Assembly: GCF_016806125.1 (NCBI RefSeq)
Contig: NZ_CP047166.1
Span: 2,728,001-2,792,000, forward strand
Length of the DNA: 64,000 nt
Direction of reading: 5' to 3'
DNA from: Ponticoccus alexandrii
Lineage (GTDB): Bacteria > Pseudomonadota > Alphaproteobacteria > Rhodobacterales > Rhodobacteraceae
The position numbers and the translations under genes are program-made. The notes under the pieces were generated by a model. That model saw only the letters and a program-made list of their open reading frames with translations. It was not told where the DNA came from and did no database searches. Shown one piece after another: positions 30,548 through 39,838 of this stretch. Position 1 is the stretch's first letter, and the number at the start of each line of letters is the position of its first letter.

Positions 30548-31119
30548 AGCTGCGGCGGCTCATCACCCTCGTCGAGGAGGTGCGGACCGAGATGGGCCGC
30601 CCCGTGCCGCCGTCGCGGCGCGCGCTGGCGGCGGCGGTGATCGCCAACCCCTTCGCCGGGCGCTACGCCGAGGACCTCTCGGAACTGATCGAGACCGGCG
30701 CCACGCTGGGCGAGATGCTGGGACAGGAGGCGCTGGCCGCACTGGGATGCGCCCCCGAGGCCGTCGAGGGTTACGGCAAGGCCGCGCTCATCGGCGAGGC
30801 CGGAGAGCTGGAGCACGGCGCCGCCCTGCTCCACCCCGCCCTCGGCGCGCCGCTGCGCGCGGTGATCGGCGGCGGCAAGGCGCTGGTGCCCTCCTCCAAG
30901 GCCATGGGCGGGCCGGGCTGCGTGCTCGACGTGCCGCTGGGCCACAAGGACGCGGCCTATGTGCGCAGCCACTTCGACGGCATGCGCCTGCAACTCAATG
31001 AAGCGCCCCGCGCGTCAGAGATCGTGGTGGCGGTGGCGCTGCAACAGACCGGCCGCCCCAACCCGCGCGTGGGCGGGCTGACCCACGCGGAAATCACCGG
31101 CGCGGACGGGCTGCGCTAA
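30544..31119 (+). CDS. AA_synth (DUF1185-type) family protein, second copy
   Basis: A 191-aa paralogue of the preceding gene, started by a GTG that overlaps its stop (GTGA). The shared core is VIANPFAGRYAEDLSELIET, EGYGKAALIG, GELEHGAALLHP and YVRSHFDGMRLQLNEAP, and both proteins end GLR. The two differ most in the middle. Tandem copies with translational coupling suggest a heteromer or two consecutive steps on related substrates. Confidence 0.82.
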   Translation: MKLRRLITLVEEVRTEMGRPVPPSRRALAAAVIANPFAGRYAEDLSELIETGATLGEMLGQEALAALGCAPEAVEGYGKAALIGEAGELEHGAALLHPALGAPLRAVIGGGKALVPSSKAMGGPGCVLDVPLGHKDAAYVRSHFDGMRLQLNEAPRASEIVVAVALQQTGRPNPRVGGLTHAEITGADGLR

Positions 31120-31134
31120 GACAGGAGAAGCACC

Positions 31135-32208
31135 ATGACGCAATTCGTGAGAAACGCCTGGTACGTCGCCGCCTGGTCGAGCGAGATCGACGACCAGCTT
31201 CGCCGCTTCACCATCCTCGGGGATCACATCGTCATCTTCCGCAAGAGCGACGGGACCGTCGCCGCGCTGGAGGACCGCTGCCCGCACCGCCTGCTGCCGC
31301 TTTCCAAGGGCAAGCGCATCGGCGACACCGTGCAATGCGGCTACCACGGGCTGACCTTCGACGCCTCGACGGGCATGTGCACCCGCGTCCCGGGCCAGAC
31401 CAACCTGCCCAAATCCGCCTATGTCGAGCGCTACCCGACGGAGGAACGTCACGGCATCGTCTGGATCTGGATGGGCGAGGCCGCCAAGGCCGACACCTCG
31501 AAGATCTTCGACATGCCAGAGTTCACCGCGCCGGGCTGGGCCGTTCACCTGGGCGACGCGCTGCACCTGAAATCCAACTACCTGAACGTGGCCGAGAACC
31601 TCGTGGACCCTGCGCATATCTCTTTCGTGCACCCGACCACGCTGGGCAGCAGTGCCTCCGAGAACGTCCCCGTGCATGTCTCGACCGAGGGCGAGGCCAT
31701 CGTCGCATGGCGCTGGATCCGCGACGCGCCGCCGGTGGGCTTCTTCAAGGCCGTGGGCGACTTCCCCGGCAACGTCGACCGCTGGCATTACTACTACCTC
31801 TACACGCCCTGCACCGCCGTCATCGACTTCGGCAGCATCGACGTGGCCGAGAACTGCGCCGAAGAGGACCGCGACCGCGGCATGCGCATCTTCGCGCTGC
31901 ACTTCCTGACGCCGGTCACGGAAACCCACACCATCGACCGCTGGGCGCATATCCGCAATTCGGCGCTGGAGGATGACGAGGCGGCGGCACGCATGGACGT
32001 GATGTTCCGCAAGGCCTTCGCCGAGGATCAGGAGATCCTCGAGGCCGTGCAGGAAGAGGAACTGCGCCCGCAAAAGCGCCGCCCCCTGCGCATCGCCATC
32101 GACAAGGGCCCGCTTGTCTACCGCAAGCGCATCAACGACCTTCTGGAACTGGAACGGACCGAGGACATCGCCTCGGACCCCTCACCGGCTTTCGTTTACC
32201 ACGATTAA
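31135..32208 (+). CDS. VanA-like Rieske non-haem iron oxygenase, terminal component
   Basis: A 357-aa oxygenase. The Rieske 2Fe-2S ligands are Cys49, His51, Cys68 and His71 (CPHR and CGYHG). The catalytic iron is held by Asp158, His161 and His166 in NLVDPAHISFVH. Overall length and the N-terminal FVRNAWYVAAWSSEI match vanillate O-demethylase and related demethylases. No reductase partner gene is present, so electrons must come from elsewhere. Within this operon, ring hydroxylation or N/O-demethylation of the heterocycle is likely. The RBS AGGAG stands 7 bases before the ATG. Confidence 0.88.
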   Translation: MTQFVRNAWYVAAWSSEIDDQLRRFTILGDHIVIFRKSDGTVAALEDRCPHRLLPLSKGKRIGDTVQCGYHGLTFDASTGMCTRVPGQTNLPKSAYVERYPTEERHGIVWIWMGEAAKADTSKIFDMPEFTAPGWAVHLGDALHLKSNYLNVAENLVDPAHISFVHPTTLGSSASENVPVHVSTEGEAIVAWRWIRDAPPVGFFKAVGDFPGNVDRWHYYYLYTPCTAVIDFGSIDVAENCAEEDRDRGMRIFALHFLTPVTETHTIDRWAHIRNSALEDDEAAARMDVMFRKAFAEDQEILEAVQEEELRPQKRRPLRIAIDKGPLVYRKRINDLLELERTEDIASDPSPAFVYHD

Positions 32209-32270
32209 GCGGCACAAAAGACCGCAAAACCCGGGGTCAGCGCACCCCGCCAACAGGAGAGACGACGGAC

Positions 32271-33479
32271 ATGACATTCATCAGACGCACCGTTCTGGCC
32301 ATGGGCGCCGCGGCCCTGCTGACGCCCGTGGCGGCCAGCGCGCAGGACTCGATCAAGATCGGCGAGATCAACCATTACAAGCGCATGGCCGCCTTTGCCG
32401 AACCCTACAAGCTGGGCATCGAGCTGGCGCTGGAAGAAATCAACGCCGAGGGCGGCGTGCTGGGCAAGCCCCTGGAATTCGTCTTCCGCGACGATCAGGG
32501 CGACCCCGCCGAGGCGATCAAGATCGCCGAGGAGCTGATGACCCGCGAGGGCACGGTGATGATCACCGGCTCTATCCTGTCGAACGTCGGGCTGGCGCTG
32601 TCGTCGCATGCCGCCGAGAAAGGCTATCTGTATCTGGCCGCCGAGCCGTTGGCCGACAGCCTCGTCTGGGCCTCGGGCAATCCGAACACCTTCCGCCTGC
32701 GCGCCTCGACCTGGATTCAGGCGGCGATGCTGGCCGAAGAGGCCGCCAAGACCGACGCGGTGAAATACGCCACCATCGCGCCCAACTACGCCTACGGGCA
32801 GGACGCCGTGGCCGCCTTCAAGGAGAACCTGACGCGGCTGAAGCCCGAGGTCGAGTTCGTGGCCGAACAATGGCCCGCACTCTTCAACATCGACGCGGGC
32901 GCCGAGGCGCAGGCCATCGAACGCGCCAAGCCCGACGCGATCTTCAACGTGACCTTCGGCACCGACCTAGCCAAGTTCGTGCGTGAGGGCGGCGACCGGG
33001 GCCTGTTTGACGGGCGTCAGGTCTATGGCCTGCTGACCGGCGAGCCCGAATACCTCGACCCGCTGGGTGACGAGGTGCCCGAGGGCTGGTTCGTCACCGG
33101 CTACCCCTGGTACGGCTTCGACGAGGGCACGCCCGAGAAGGTCTTTGTCGACGCCTACATGGAAGCAACCGGCGAGACACCCAAGATCGGCTCTCTGGTC
33201 GGTTACCTGACCGCCTATTCCATCGCCGGGGCCATCGAGAAGGCGGGCGCGACGGACACCGCCTCGCTGATCGCGGGCTTCGAGGGGCTGGAGATCCCCG
33301 ACACGCCCATCGGCACGCTGGCCTACCGCGAGATCGACAACCAGTCGACCATGGGGGCCTATGTCGGCACGCTGGCGCTGGAAGACGGCAAGGGCGTGAT
33401 GGTCGACTGGACCTACAAGGGCCCCGACGGCTACATGCCCACGGACGAGGAAATCAAGGCGATGCGCCCGGCGGAATAA
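32271..33479 (+). CDS. ABC importer substrate-binding protein (branched-chain amino acid type)
   Basis: A 402-aa periplasmic protein with a signal peptide (TFIRRTVLAMGAAALLTPVA, cut after ASA near residue 24). The mature part begins DSIKIGEINHYKRMAAFAEP and includes LALEEINAEGGVLGKPLEFV, as in LivJ/Leu-binding type I periplasmic proteins. Such proteins bind amino acids, but also aromatic acids and amides. As the first importer gene in a catabolic operon it most likely captures the pathway substrate. A hairpin after the gene probably lowers expression of the permease relative to it. Confidence 0.9.
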   Translation: MTFIRRTVLAMGAAALLTPVAASAQDSIKIGEINHYKRMAAFAEPYKLGIELALEEINAEGGVLGKPLEFVFRDDQGDPAEAIKIAEELMTREGTVMITGSILSNVGLALSSHAAEKGYLYLAAEPLADSLVWASGNPNTFRLRASTWIQAAMLAEEAAKTDAVKYATIAPNYAYGQDAVAAFKENLTRLKPEVEFVAEQWPALFNIDAGAEAQAIERAKPDAIFNVTFGTDLAKFVREGGDRGLFDGRQVYGLLTGEPEYLDPLGDEVPEGWFVTGYPWYGFDEGTPEKVFVDAYMEATGETPKIGSLVGYLTAYSIAGAIEKAGATDTASLIAGFEGLEIPDTPIGTLAYREIDNQSTMGAYVGTLALEDGKGVMVDWTYKGPDGYMPTDEEIKAMRPAE

Positions 33480-33485
33480 GCGACC

Positions 33486-33510
33486 GGCCCGGCGGATCCT
33501 GCGCCGGGCC
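33486..33510 (+). terminator. Hairpin after the binding-protein gene
   Basis: GGCCCGGCG/CGCCGGGCC around a 7-base loop, 7 bases past the stop, no T-run. This suits a partial terminator or an RNA-stabilising element, a usual device for making more binding protein than membrane components. The remaining 235 bases before the permease show nothing else. Confidence 0.6.
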
Positions 33511-33745
33511 ATCCTCTCCGCCCGTGGCTGGGGCCGGCACCACCGCGTCGTTCCCCGCCCACACCGCCCGGCTTCCGGCACGCCCGGACGGGCCGCCCCG
33601 ATCCGCTGTCCCGACAGATCCGCAAGCGCCGACCGCAGCCATCCCGTTGGCGCATACGCCCGCCTGAACCGCCCCCTCAGACTCCGCAGCGCGCGGCAGC
33701 CGCCGCCCTCTGCTTGCCCCGTTTCCCGAAGGACCGACACGACCC

Positions 33746-35605
33746 ATGGCCTTTCTCTTCGCCCAATTCCTGACCGGCCTCGCCAATGCCTCGTCGCTGT
33801 TCCTCGTGGCCTCGGGGCTGTCGCTGATCTTCGGCGTCACCCGGATCGTGAACTTCGCGCATGGCTCTTTCTACATGCTCGGCGCCTTCATCGGCGTCAC
33901 CCTGATGCAGATCCTCCCCGGCCATGTCGGCTTCTGGGGGTCGATCCTGCTGACCGGCCTCGCCGTCGGCCTGATCGGCGCGCTGGTGGAGATCGTCGTG
34001 CTCAGGCCGATCTACCGCGCGCCCGAACTGTTCCAGCTTGTCGCCACCTTCGGCGTGATCCTCGTCATTCAGGACCTCGCGCTGATGATCTGGGGCGCCG
34101 AGGACCGCCTTGGCCCGCGCGCCCCCGGCCTGCGCGGCGTCTGGCGCATCTTTGGGGAACCCGTCCCGAAATACGACATCGTCATGATCGCCATCACGCC
34201 CTTCATCCTCTTCGCGCTGTGGTACCTGATCACCAAGACGCGGGTCGGAGTCCTCGTCCGCGCCGCCACGCAGGACCGCGAGATGGTCGGCGCGCTCGGC
34301 GTCAATCAGGCGTGGCTGTTCACCGGAGTGTTCGGGCTGGGCTGCGCGCTGGCGGGCTGGGGCGGCGCGCTGCAACTGCCCAAGGGCGGCGCCGACCTGT
34401 TGATGGACTTCAACATCATCGGCGCGGTCTTCGTCGTGGTCGTGATCGGCGGCATGGGCAGCCTGCCGGGGGCCTTCATCGCCGCGGTGCTGATCTCCGT
34501 CCTCAACGTGCTGGGCGTGACCTACCTGCCGCAATCCACGCTGGTGCTGATGTTCGTCGTCATGGCCGTGGTGCTGATCATCCGCCCCTACGGGTTGCTC
34601 GGTCGCGAGGAAGTGGCGGGCGAACACGGACAGGTCGGCGCGCCGGAAACGCCCATCCGCCCCTACGGGCGCACCGGGCAGACCATCATCGCGGCGCTCT
34701 TGCTAGTGCTCGCCGCCCTGCCCTTCTTCGCCGACCAGTTCCTGCTGATCCTGATGATCGACATGGTGGTCTTCGCGCTGTTTGCCGCCTCTCTGCACTT
34801 CATCCTCGGTACTGGTGGGCTGGTCAGCTTCGGCCACGCCGCGTTTTTCGGAGGCGGCGCCTATGCCGCCGCCCTGCTGGTCTTTCACACCGAAACGCCG
34901 ATGGAACTGGCCTTCCTCTTCGCCCCCCTCGCCGCTGGCCTTCTGGCGCTGGGGATCGGCTGGTTCTGCATCCGCCTGACCGGCGTCTACTTCGCCATGC
35001 TGACGCTGGCCTTCAGCCAACTCGTCTGGTCGCTGGCCTTCCAGTGGCGCGAGGTCACGCGCGGCGACGACGGCCTCGTGAACATCTGGCCCGCTCCATG
35101 GCTGAACGGCACCGTGCCCTATTACTACTTCACCCTGATCCTCGGCGTCGGCGGCATCCTCTTCCTGCGCCACGTCATCCACGCGCCCTTCGGATATGCC
35201 CTGCGCGCGGGCCGCGACAGCCCGAGACAGGCCGAGGCCATGGGCATCGACGTCAAACGCATCCAGTACGCGGCCTTCGCGCTGGCCGGTGTCATGGCGG
35301 GGCTCGCAGGCGGCATCTTCGTCTTCTCCAAAGGCTCGGTCTTCCCGACCGAACTGGAAATCGCCTCCAGCTTCGACGCGCTCATCGTGGTCTTCCTCGG
35401 CGGGGTCAAAACCCTAGCGGGCGGTGTCGTCGGCGCGGGCTTCCTGACCGTGGTCGAGGACTGGCTCACCCGCCTCGAATACTGGCGCCTGCTGCTGGGC
35501 CTCCTGATCATCGTCGTCGTCATCGTCGCGCCCGAAGGCATCGTCGGATCGATCCGCTCCGCATGGCAGCGCTTTACCCACCGCAAAGAGGAGACGCCCC
35601 GATGA
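33746..35605 (+). CDS. Fused LivH-LivM branched-chain-type ABC permease
   Basis: A 619-aa membrane protein holding both permease subunits in one chain. Residues 1 to about 285 are LivH-like (GLSLIFGVTRIVNFAHGSFY, later GGMGSLPGAFIAAVLISVLN). After a soluble linker near residues 290-310, LivM follows (GTGGLVSFGHAAFFGGGAYA and GVKTLAGGVVGAGFLTVVED). Two genes are the rule in this importer family; fusion fixes the 1:1 ratio. It partners with the ATPases encoded right downstream, to which it is coupled by an ATGA overlap. Confidence 0.9.
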   Translation: MAFLFAQFLTGLANASSLFLVASGLSLIFGVTRIVNFAHGSFYMLGAFIGVTLMQILPGHVGFWGSILLTGLAVGLIGALVEIVVLRPIYRAPELFQLVATFGVILVIQDLALMIWGAEDRLGPRAPGLRGVWRIFGEPVPKYDIVMIAITPFILFALWYLITKTRVGVLVRAATQDREMVGALGVNQAWLFTGVFGLGCALAGWGGALQLPKGGADLLMDFNIIGAVFVVVVIGGMGSLPGAFIAAVLISVLNVLGVTYLPQSTLVLMFVVMAVVLIIRPYGLLGREEVAGEHGQVGAPETPIRPYGRTGQTIIAALLLVLAALPFFADQFLLILMIDMVVFALFAASLHFILGTGGLVSFGHAAFFGGGAYAAALLVFHTETPMELAFLFAPLAAGLLALGIGWFCIRLTGVYFAMLTLAFSQLVWSLAFQWREVTRGDDGLVNIWPAPWLNGTVPYYYFTLILGVGGILFLRHVIHAPFGYALRAGRDSPRQAEAMGIDVKRIQYAAFALAGVMAGLAGGIFVFSKGSVFPTELEIASSFDALIVVFLGGVKTLAGGVVGAGFLTVVEDWLTRLEYWRLLLGLLIIVVVIVAPEGIVGSIRSAWQRFTHRKEETPR

Positions 35606-36372
35606 CCGAGATCCTGCGCGTCGAAGACCTCAAGAAAAGCTACGACGGCTTTCTCGCCGTCAACGGGGTCTCCTTCTCCGTCCAGCAGGGCGAGCTCAAG
35701 GCCCTGATCGGCCCCAATGGCGCGGGCAAGTCGACCTGCTTCAACATGCTGATGGGGCAGTTGAAACCGACCGCCGGACGCGTCTTCCTCAACGGCGAGG
35801 ATGTGACCGGCCAGCGCCCCCGCGACATCTGGCGCAAGGGTGTGGGCCGCACCTTCCAGATCACCGGGACCTACCAGTCGATGACGGTGATCGAGAACGT
35901 GCAGATGGCGCTGATGAGCCACCACCGGCGGCTCTTCAACCTGTCGGCGCGGGCGTGGCGGATGTACCGGGACGAGGCCATGAGCTTTCTCGACACGGTG
36001 TCCATGGGCGATCAGGCCGACCGCCCCTGTTCGATCCTCGCCTATGGCGACCTGAAGCGGCTGGAACTGGCCATCGCCCTCACCCACCGCCCGCGCCTTC
36101 TGCTGATGGACGAACCGACCGCCGGCATGGCCCCCACCGCGCGCGTGGAACTGATGCAACTCGTGGCCGATATCGTGCGCGATCAGGGCGTTAGCGTGCT
36201 CTTCACCGAACACGACATGGACGTGGTCTTTGCCCATGCGCATCACATCATGGTGCTGAACCGGGGCGAGTTGATCGCCGACGGCTCCGCCGCGCAGGTC
36301 CGAGCCAACCCGCAGGTCCAAGAGGTCTATCTGGGCGGCGGCATGCTTTTCAAGGAGGCCGATCATGCTTGA
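35602..36372 (+). CDS. LivG-type ABC transporter ATPase
   Basis: A 256-aa ATPase, start overlapping the permease stop (ATGA). Walker A is GPNGAGKST near residue 38, Walker B LLLMDEPTAGMAP, and the switch His is in FTEHDMDVVF. The signature motif is altered, YGDLKRLELAIAL where most LivG read YGxQRRLEIARAL. It works with LivF-type ATPase encoded next to drive import. Confidence 0.92.
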   Translation: MTEILRVEDLKKSYDGFLAVNGVSFSVQQGELKALIGPNGAGKSTCFNMLMGQLKPTAGRVFLNGEDVTGQRPRDIWRKGVGRTFQITGTYQSMTVIENVQMALMSHHRRLFNLSARAWRMYRDEAMSFLDTVSMGDQADRPCSILAYGDLKRLELAIALTHRPRLLLMDEPTAGMAPTARVELMQLVADIVRDQGVSVLFTEHDMDVVFAHAHHIMVLNRGELIADGSAAQVRANPQVQEVYLGGGMLFKEADHA

Positions 36373-37066
36373 GGTCGAAGGCATCCACAGCTTCTACGGC
36401 AAGGCGCATATCCTCGACGGCCTCTCCTTCGAGGTCGGTCGCGGCGAGGTCGTGGCCCTTCTGGGCCGCAACGGCGCGGGCAAGTCCACGACGATGAAGT
36501 CGGTGATGCAGCTTGTGAAGCCGCGTCAGGGCCGCGTGACCTTTCAGGGCAAGGACATGGTCGGCCAACCCGCCTTCAAGGTCGCCAAGGCGGGCATCGG
36601 CTACGTGCCCGAGGACCGGCGCATCTTCTCCGACCTGACCGTCACGGAAAACCTCGAAGTCGGCCGCCAACCCGCCCGCGAGGGGGCGCCGCAATGGACC
36701 GTCGAGCAATTGTTTGACCTCTTCCCCAACCTTTCGGAGCGGCGCGGTAACCGGGGCAAGCATATGTCGGGCGGCGAACAGCAGATGCTGACCATCGCGC
36801 GCACGCTGATGGGCAACCCCATGCTGCTCTTGCTGGACGAACCTTCCGAGGGCATCGCCCCGGTGATCGTCGAGCAGATGGCCGCCACCATCCTGCGCCT
36901 CAAGGCCGAGGGGCTGACCGTGATGATCTCCGAGCAGAACCTGCACTTCGCCCGCGCGGTGGCCGACCGCGCCATCATCATCGAGAGCGGCGAGAAGAAG
37001 TTCGACGGTACCTTCGCAGACCTGGAAGCCCACCCCGAGATCCGCGATGCCTACCTCTCCGTCTGA
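36365..37066 (+). CDS. LivF-type ABC transporter ATPase
   Basis: A 233-aa ATPase overlapping livG by 8 bp. Walker A is GRNGAGKST, the signature SGGEQQMLTIARTLM, Walker B LLLLDEPSEGIAP, and GYVPEDRRIFSDLTVTENLE is typical of LivF. It completes the importer: binding protein, fused permease and two ATPases. Confidence 0.92.
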   Translation: MLEVEGIHSFYGKAHILDGLSFEVGRGEVVALLGRNGAGKSTTMKSVMQLVKPRQGRVTFQGKDMVGQPAFKVAKAGIGYVPEDRRIFSDLTVTENLEVGRQPAREGAPQWTVEQLFDLFPNLSERRGNRGKHMSGGEQQMLTIARTLMGNPMLLLLDEPSEGIAPVIVEQMAATILRLKAEGLTVMISEQNLHFARAVADRAIIIESGEKKFDGTFADLEAHPEIRDAYLSV

Positions 37067-37508
37067 CGCGGCGGCGGCGCCCCGCACCAGCGACGAGCAC
37101 GGCTATGTGCTGGACGCGCAGATCGGTTTCGTGCTGCGCCGCGCCTACCAGCGCAACGCGGCGATATTCTCGGCGACCGTGCCGGGCGGACTGACCACGA
37201 CGCAGTTCTCTGTCATGCACCGGCTGGCCGAGGACGGCCCGATGTCGCAGAACCTGCTGGGCCGCTCGGTCGCCATGGATGCGGCCACGACCAAGGGCGT
37301 GGTGGACCGGCTGGCCGCGCGCGGCCTGCTGGCCACCCGCCGCGACCCCGAAGACCGGCGACGGCACCTCGTGTCGCTGACGGCAGAGGGCGTGGCGCTG
37401 AACGACGAGGCCGTCGAGGCGGCGAAACAGGTGACGGCAGAGACACTGGCCCCGCTGACCGCGCGCGAACAGGCGACCTTGCTGCGCTTGTTGCTGAAGA
37501 TCGCCTAG
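37047..37508 (+). CDS. MarR family regulator
   Basis: A 153-aa winged-helix protein that overlaps the LivF-type gene by 20 bp, making it the last gene of the catabolic operon. The wing and recognition helix lie in SQNLLGRSVAMDAATTKGVV and DRLAARGLLATRRDPEDRRR. MarR proteins usually sense aromatic or phenolic ligands, fitting local control of this operon. Its stop codon TAG lies within the 9-bp target duplication of the IS21-family element, so the insertion left the protein intact but cut off everything downstream. A fragment resembling its C-terminus lies beyond the insertion. Confidence 0.88.
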   Translation: MPTSPSDAAAAPRTSDEHGYVLDAQIGFVLRRAYQRNAAIFSATVPGGLTTTQFSVMHRLAEDGPMSQNLLGRSVAMDAATTKGVVDRLAARGLLATRRDPEDRRRHLVSLTAEGVALNDEAVEAAKQVTAETLAPLTAREQATLLRLLLKIA

Positions 37509-37511
37509 CGA
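37503..37511 (+). repeat. Left target-site duplication of the IS21-family element
   Basis: GCCTAGCGA, repeated at 41309-41317 on the other side. It includes the marR stop codon. Confidence 0.85.
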
Positions 37512-37583
37512 TGTTGGATGTCACTGAGAACTGACCCAGCATTGTCATCGAGATTTGACCCGCCTGTCAGTATGTCTGTCGGT

Positions 37584-38375
37584 TCATGATGGGGTCAACA
37601 TTGGCGTCTCCTTCCTCTTCTTTTTCGCGGTTTCCGAGCTGGCCTTGAAGCGATAGCTGTCGTTTCCGGTTTCCAGGATGTGGCAGCGGTGCGTGAGGCG
37701 ATCGAGGAGCGCGGTGGTCATCTTGGCGTCGCCAAAGACGCTGGCCCATTCGCTGAAGCTCAGGTTCGTGGTGATCACGACACTGGTGCGTTCGTAGAGT
37801 TTACTGAGGAGGTGGAACAGCAAGGCGCCGCCCGAAGCGCTGAATGGCAGGTATCCGAGTTCGTCGAGGATCACCAATTCGGTTTTCACCAAGGCCTCGG
37901 CGATTTTCCCGGCCCTTCCCAGCGCTTTTTCCTGTTCCAGCGCGTTCACCAGCTCGACCGTGGAGAAGAAGCGCACACGTTTGCGGTGATGCTCGATCGC
38001 CTGGACCCCGAGGGCGGTCGCCACATGGCTTTTCCCGGTGCCGGGCCCGCCAATCAGGACCACATTCTCGGCGGCGTCCAGGAACTCGCATCGATGAAGC
38101 TGCCGGACGAGGGCTTCGTTGACCTCGCTGGCCGCGAAGTCGAAGCCCGACAGGTCCTTGTGGGCTGGGAACCGCGCTGCCTTCATGTGATAGGAGATGG
38201 ACCGCACTTCACGTTCTGCCATTTCGGCCTTCAGCAGCTGCGACAGGATGGGGATCGCCGCGTCGAACGCAGGCGCGCCCTGTTCCATGAGGTCATGCAC
38301 GGCTTGGGCCATGCCTGGCATCTTCAGACTGCGGAGCATGATAACGATGGCAGCGCCGGCGGGATCATGACGCAT
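37584..38375 (-). CDS. istB: IS21-family helper ATPase IstB
   Basis: A 263-aa DnaA/AAA-like ATPase that helps the IstA transposase choose targets. Walker A is GGPGTGKSH, Walker [14 protein letters not shown], with [18 protein letters not shown] following, all typical. The ATG at 38373-38375 has GGAGG 9 bases upstream and overlaps the istA end by 11 bp. The reading frame is complete, though the partner gene is disrupted. Confidence 0.93.
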   Translation of the reverse strand: MRHDPAGAAIVIMLRSLKMPGMAQAVHDLMEQGAPAFDAAIPILSQLLKAEMAEREVRSISYHMKAARFPAHKDLSGFDFAASEVNEALVRQLHRCEFLDAAENVVLIGGPGTGKSHVATALGVQAIEHHRKRVRFFSTVELVNALEQEKALGRAGKIAEALVKTELVILDELGYLPFSASGGALLFHLLSKLYERTSVVITTNLSFSEWASVFGDAKMTTALLDRLTHRCHILETGNDSYRFKASSETAKKKRKETPMLTPS

Positions 38376-39838
38376 GGCGTTTGCCTCCGGATGTGCGCAG
38401 CCCATCGTAGCGTGCGACATTGGCCTCGGGCTCTTTCGTCAAAACAAGCCTTGAAGGCGGCGTCACGTCGGGCTGGTCAGTCGGCGTGCCATCCACCAGC
38501 CTATGGAGCAGGTTCAACACGTGGGTCTTTGTCGGCACGCCTGCCTGCAGTGCCATGTTCACCGCGCACAGCACGACTTGCTCGTCGTGATGCAACACCA
38601 GGGACAAGATTTCCACCATCTCTCGATCGCCGCCGGGTTTGCGCAGCAGTTTGTCCTGCAACTGGCGGAATGCCTCCGGCATCTCGATAAACGGGGCGCC
38701 GTTGCGCAGCGCGCCCGGCTTGCGCTGGACCACAGCAAGGTAATGGTGCCAATCATAGATGACTCGGCCCGGTTGCCGATGCGACCTTTCAATGATGCGC
38801 TGGTGCTCGCAAACGACGTGCCCTTCGGCAACGATAACAAGCCTTTCGGGGTAGATATGCAGGCTGACGGGCTGGTTCGCAAAACTGGCAGGCACGGAGT
38901 AGCAATTACGATCAAACGTGATGAGGCAGGTTGGGGACACCCGCTTGCGTTGCTCGACATAGCCGTCGAATGCCGTGGGCAATGGCATCAACGAGGACTT
39001 CTCGGCTTCCCAGACGTCCGCGATGCTGCCGGGCAAGGCGCCATGTGTGGTCTCGGCCCACAGCGCCTTGCACCGTTCTTCCAGCCAGCGGTTCAGCGCA
39101 TCGAGATCCGAGAAAGTGGGCATCACCTGCCACATCCGGCTGCGCGCATCGCGGACGTTCTTCTCGACCTGGCCCTTCTCCCATCCTGCAGCCGGATTGC
39201 AGAAGCCGGGTTCGAACACGTAGTGGCTGGTCATCGCCATGAAGCGCGCATTCACGTCGCGCTTCTTGCCGACGCCCACGCGGTCGACAGCAGTCCTCAT
39301 GTTATCGTAGATCCCACGACCCGGCACGCCTTCGAAGACCCTGAACGCGTGCCAGTGCGCGTCGAACAGCATCTCATGTGTCTGCAGCAAATACGCCCTG
39401 ACCAAGAACGCGCGGCTGTGCGACAGCTTGATGTGTGCGACCTGCAGCTTGGTCCGTTCACCCCCGATGATCGCGTAGTCTTCGCTCCAATCGAATTGGA
39501 AAGCCTCGCCCGGCTTGAACACCAGAGGCACGAATGTCCCGCGATCCGTCGTGTTCTGCGCGCGCTGCCGGTCCGATTTCCAGGCTCGGACAAAGGCCGA
39601 GACCCGCTCGTAGGACCCGTCGAACCCCAGCTGAACCAGATCCGCGTGCATCTGCTTCGCCGTCCGTCGCTCCTTGCGCGATTTGCGCTGTTCGGACAGC
39701 AACCAGCCCGATAGCTTCTCCGCGTACGGGTCAAGCTTGCTCGGCCTCGATGGCGCTTTGAACTTGGGCTCCACGATCCCCGCGCGCAGGTAACGCCTGA
39801 TTGTATTGCGCGTGACCTGCCCCCCGCTGGTCCCTCGT

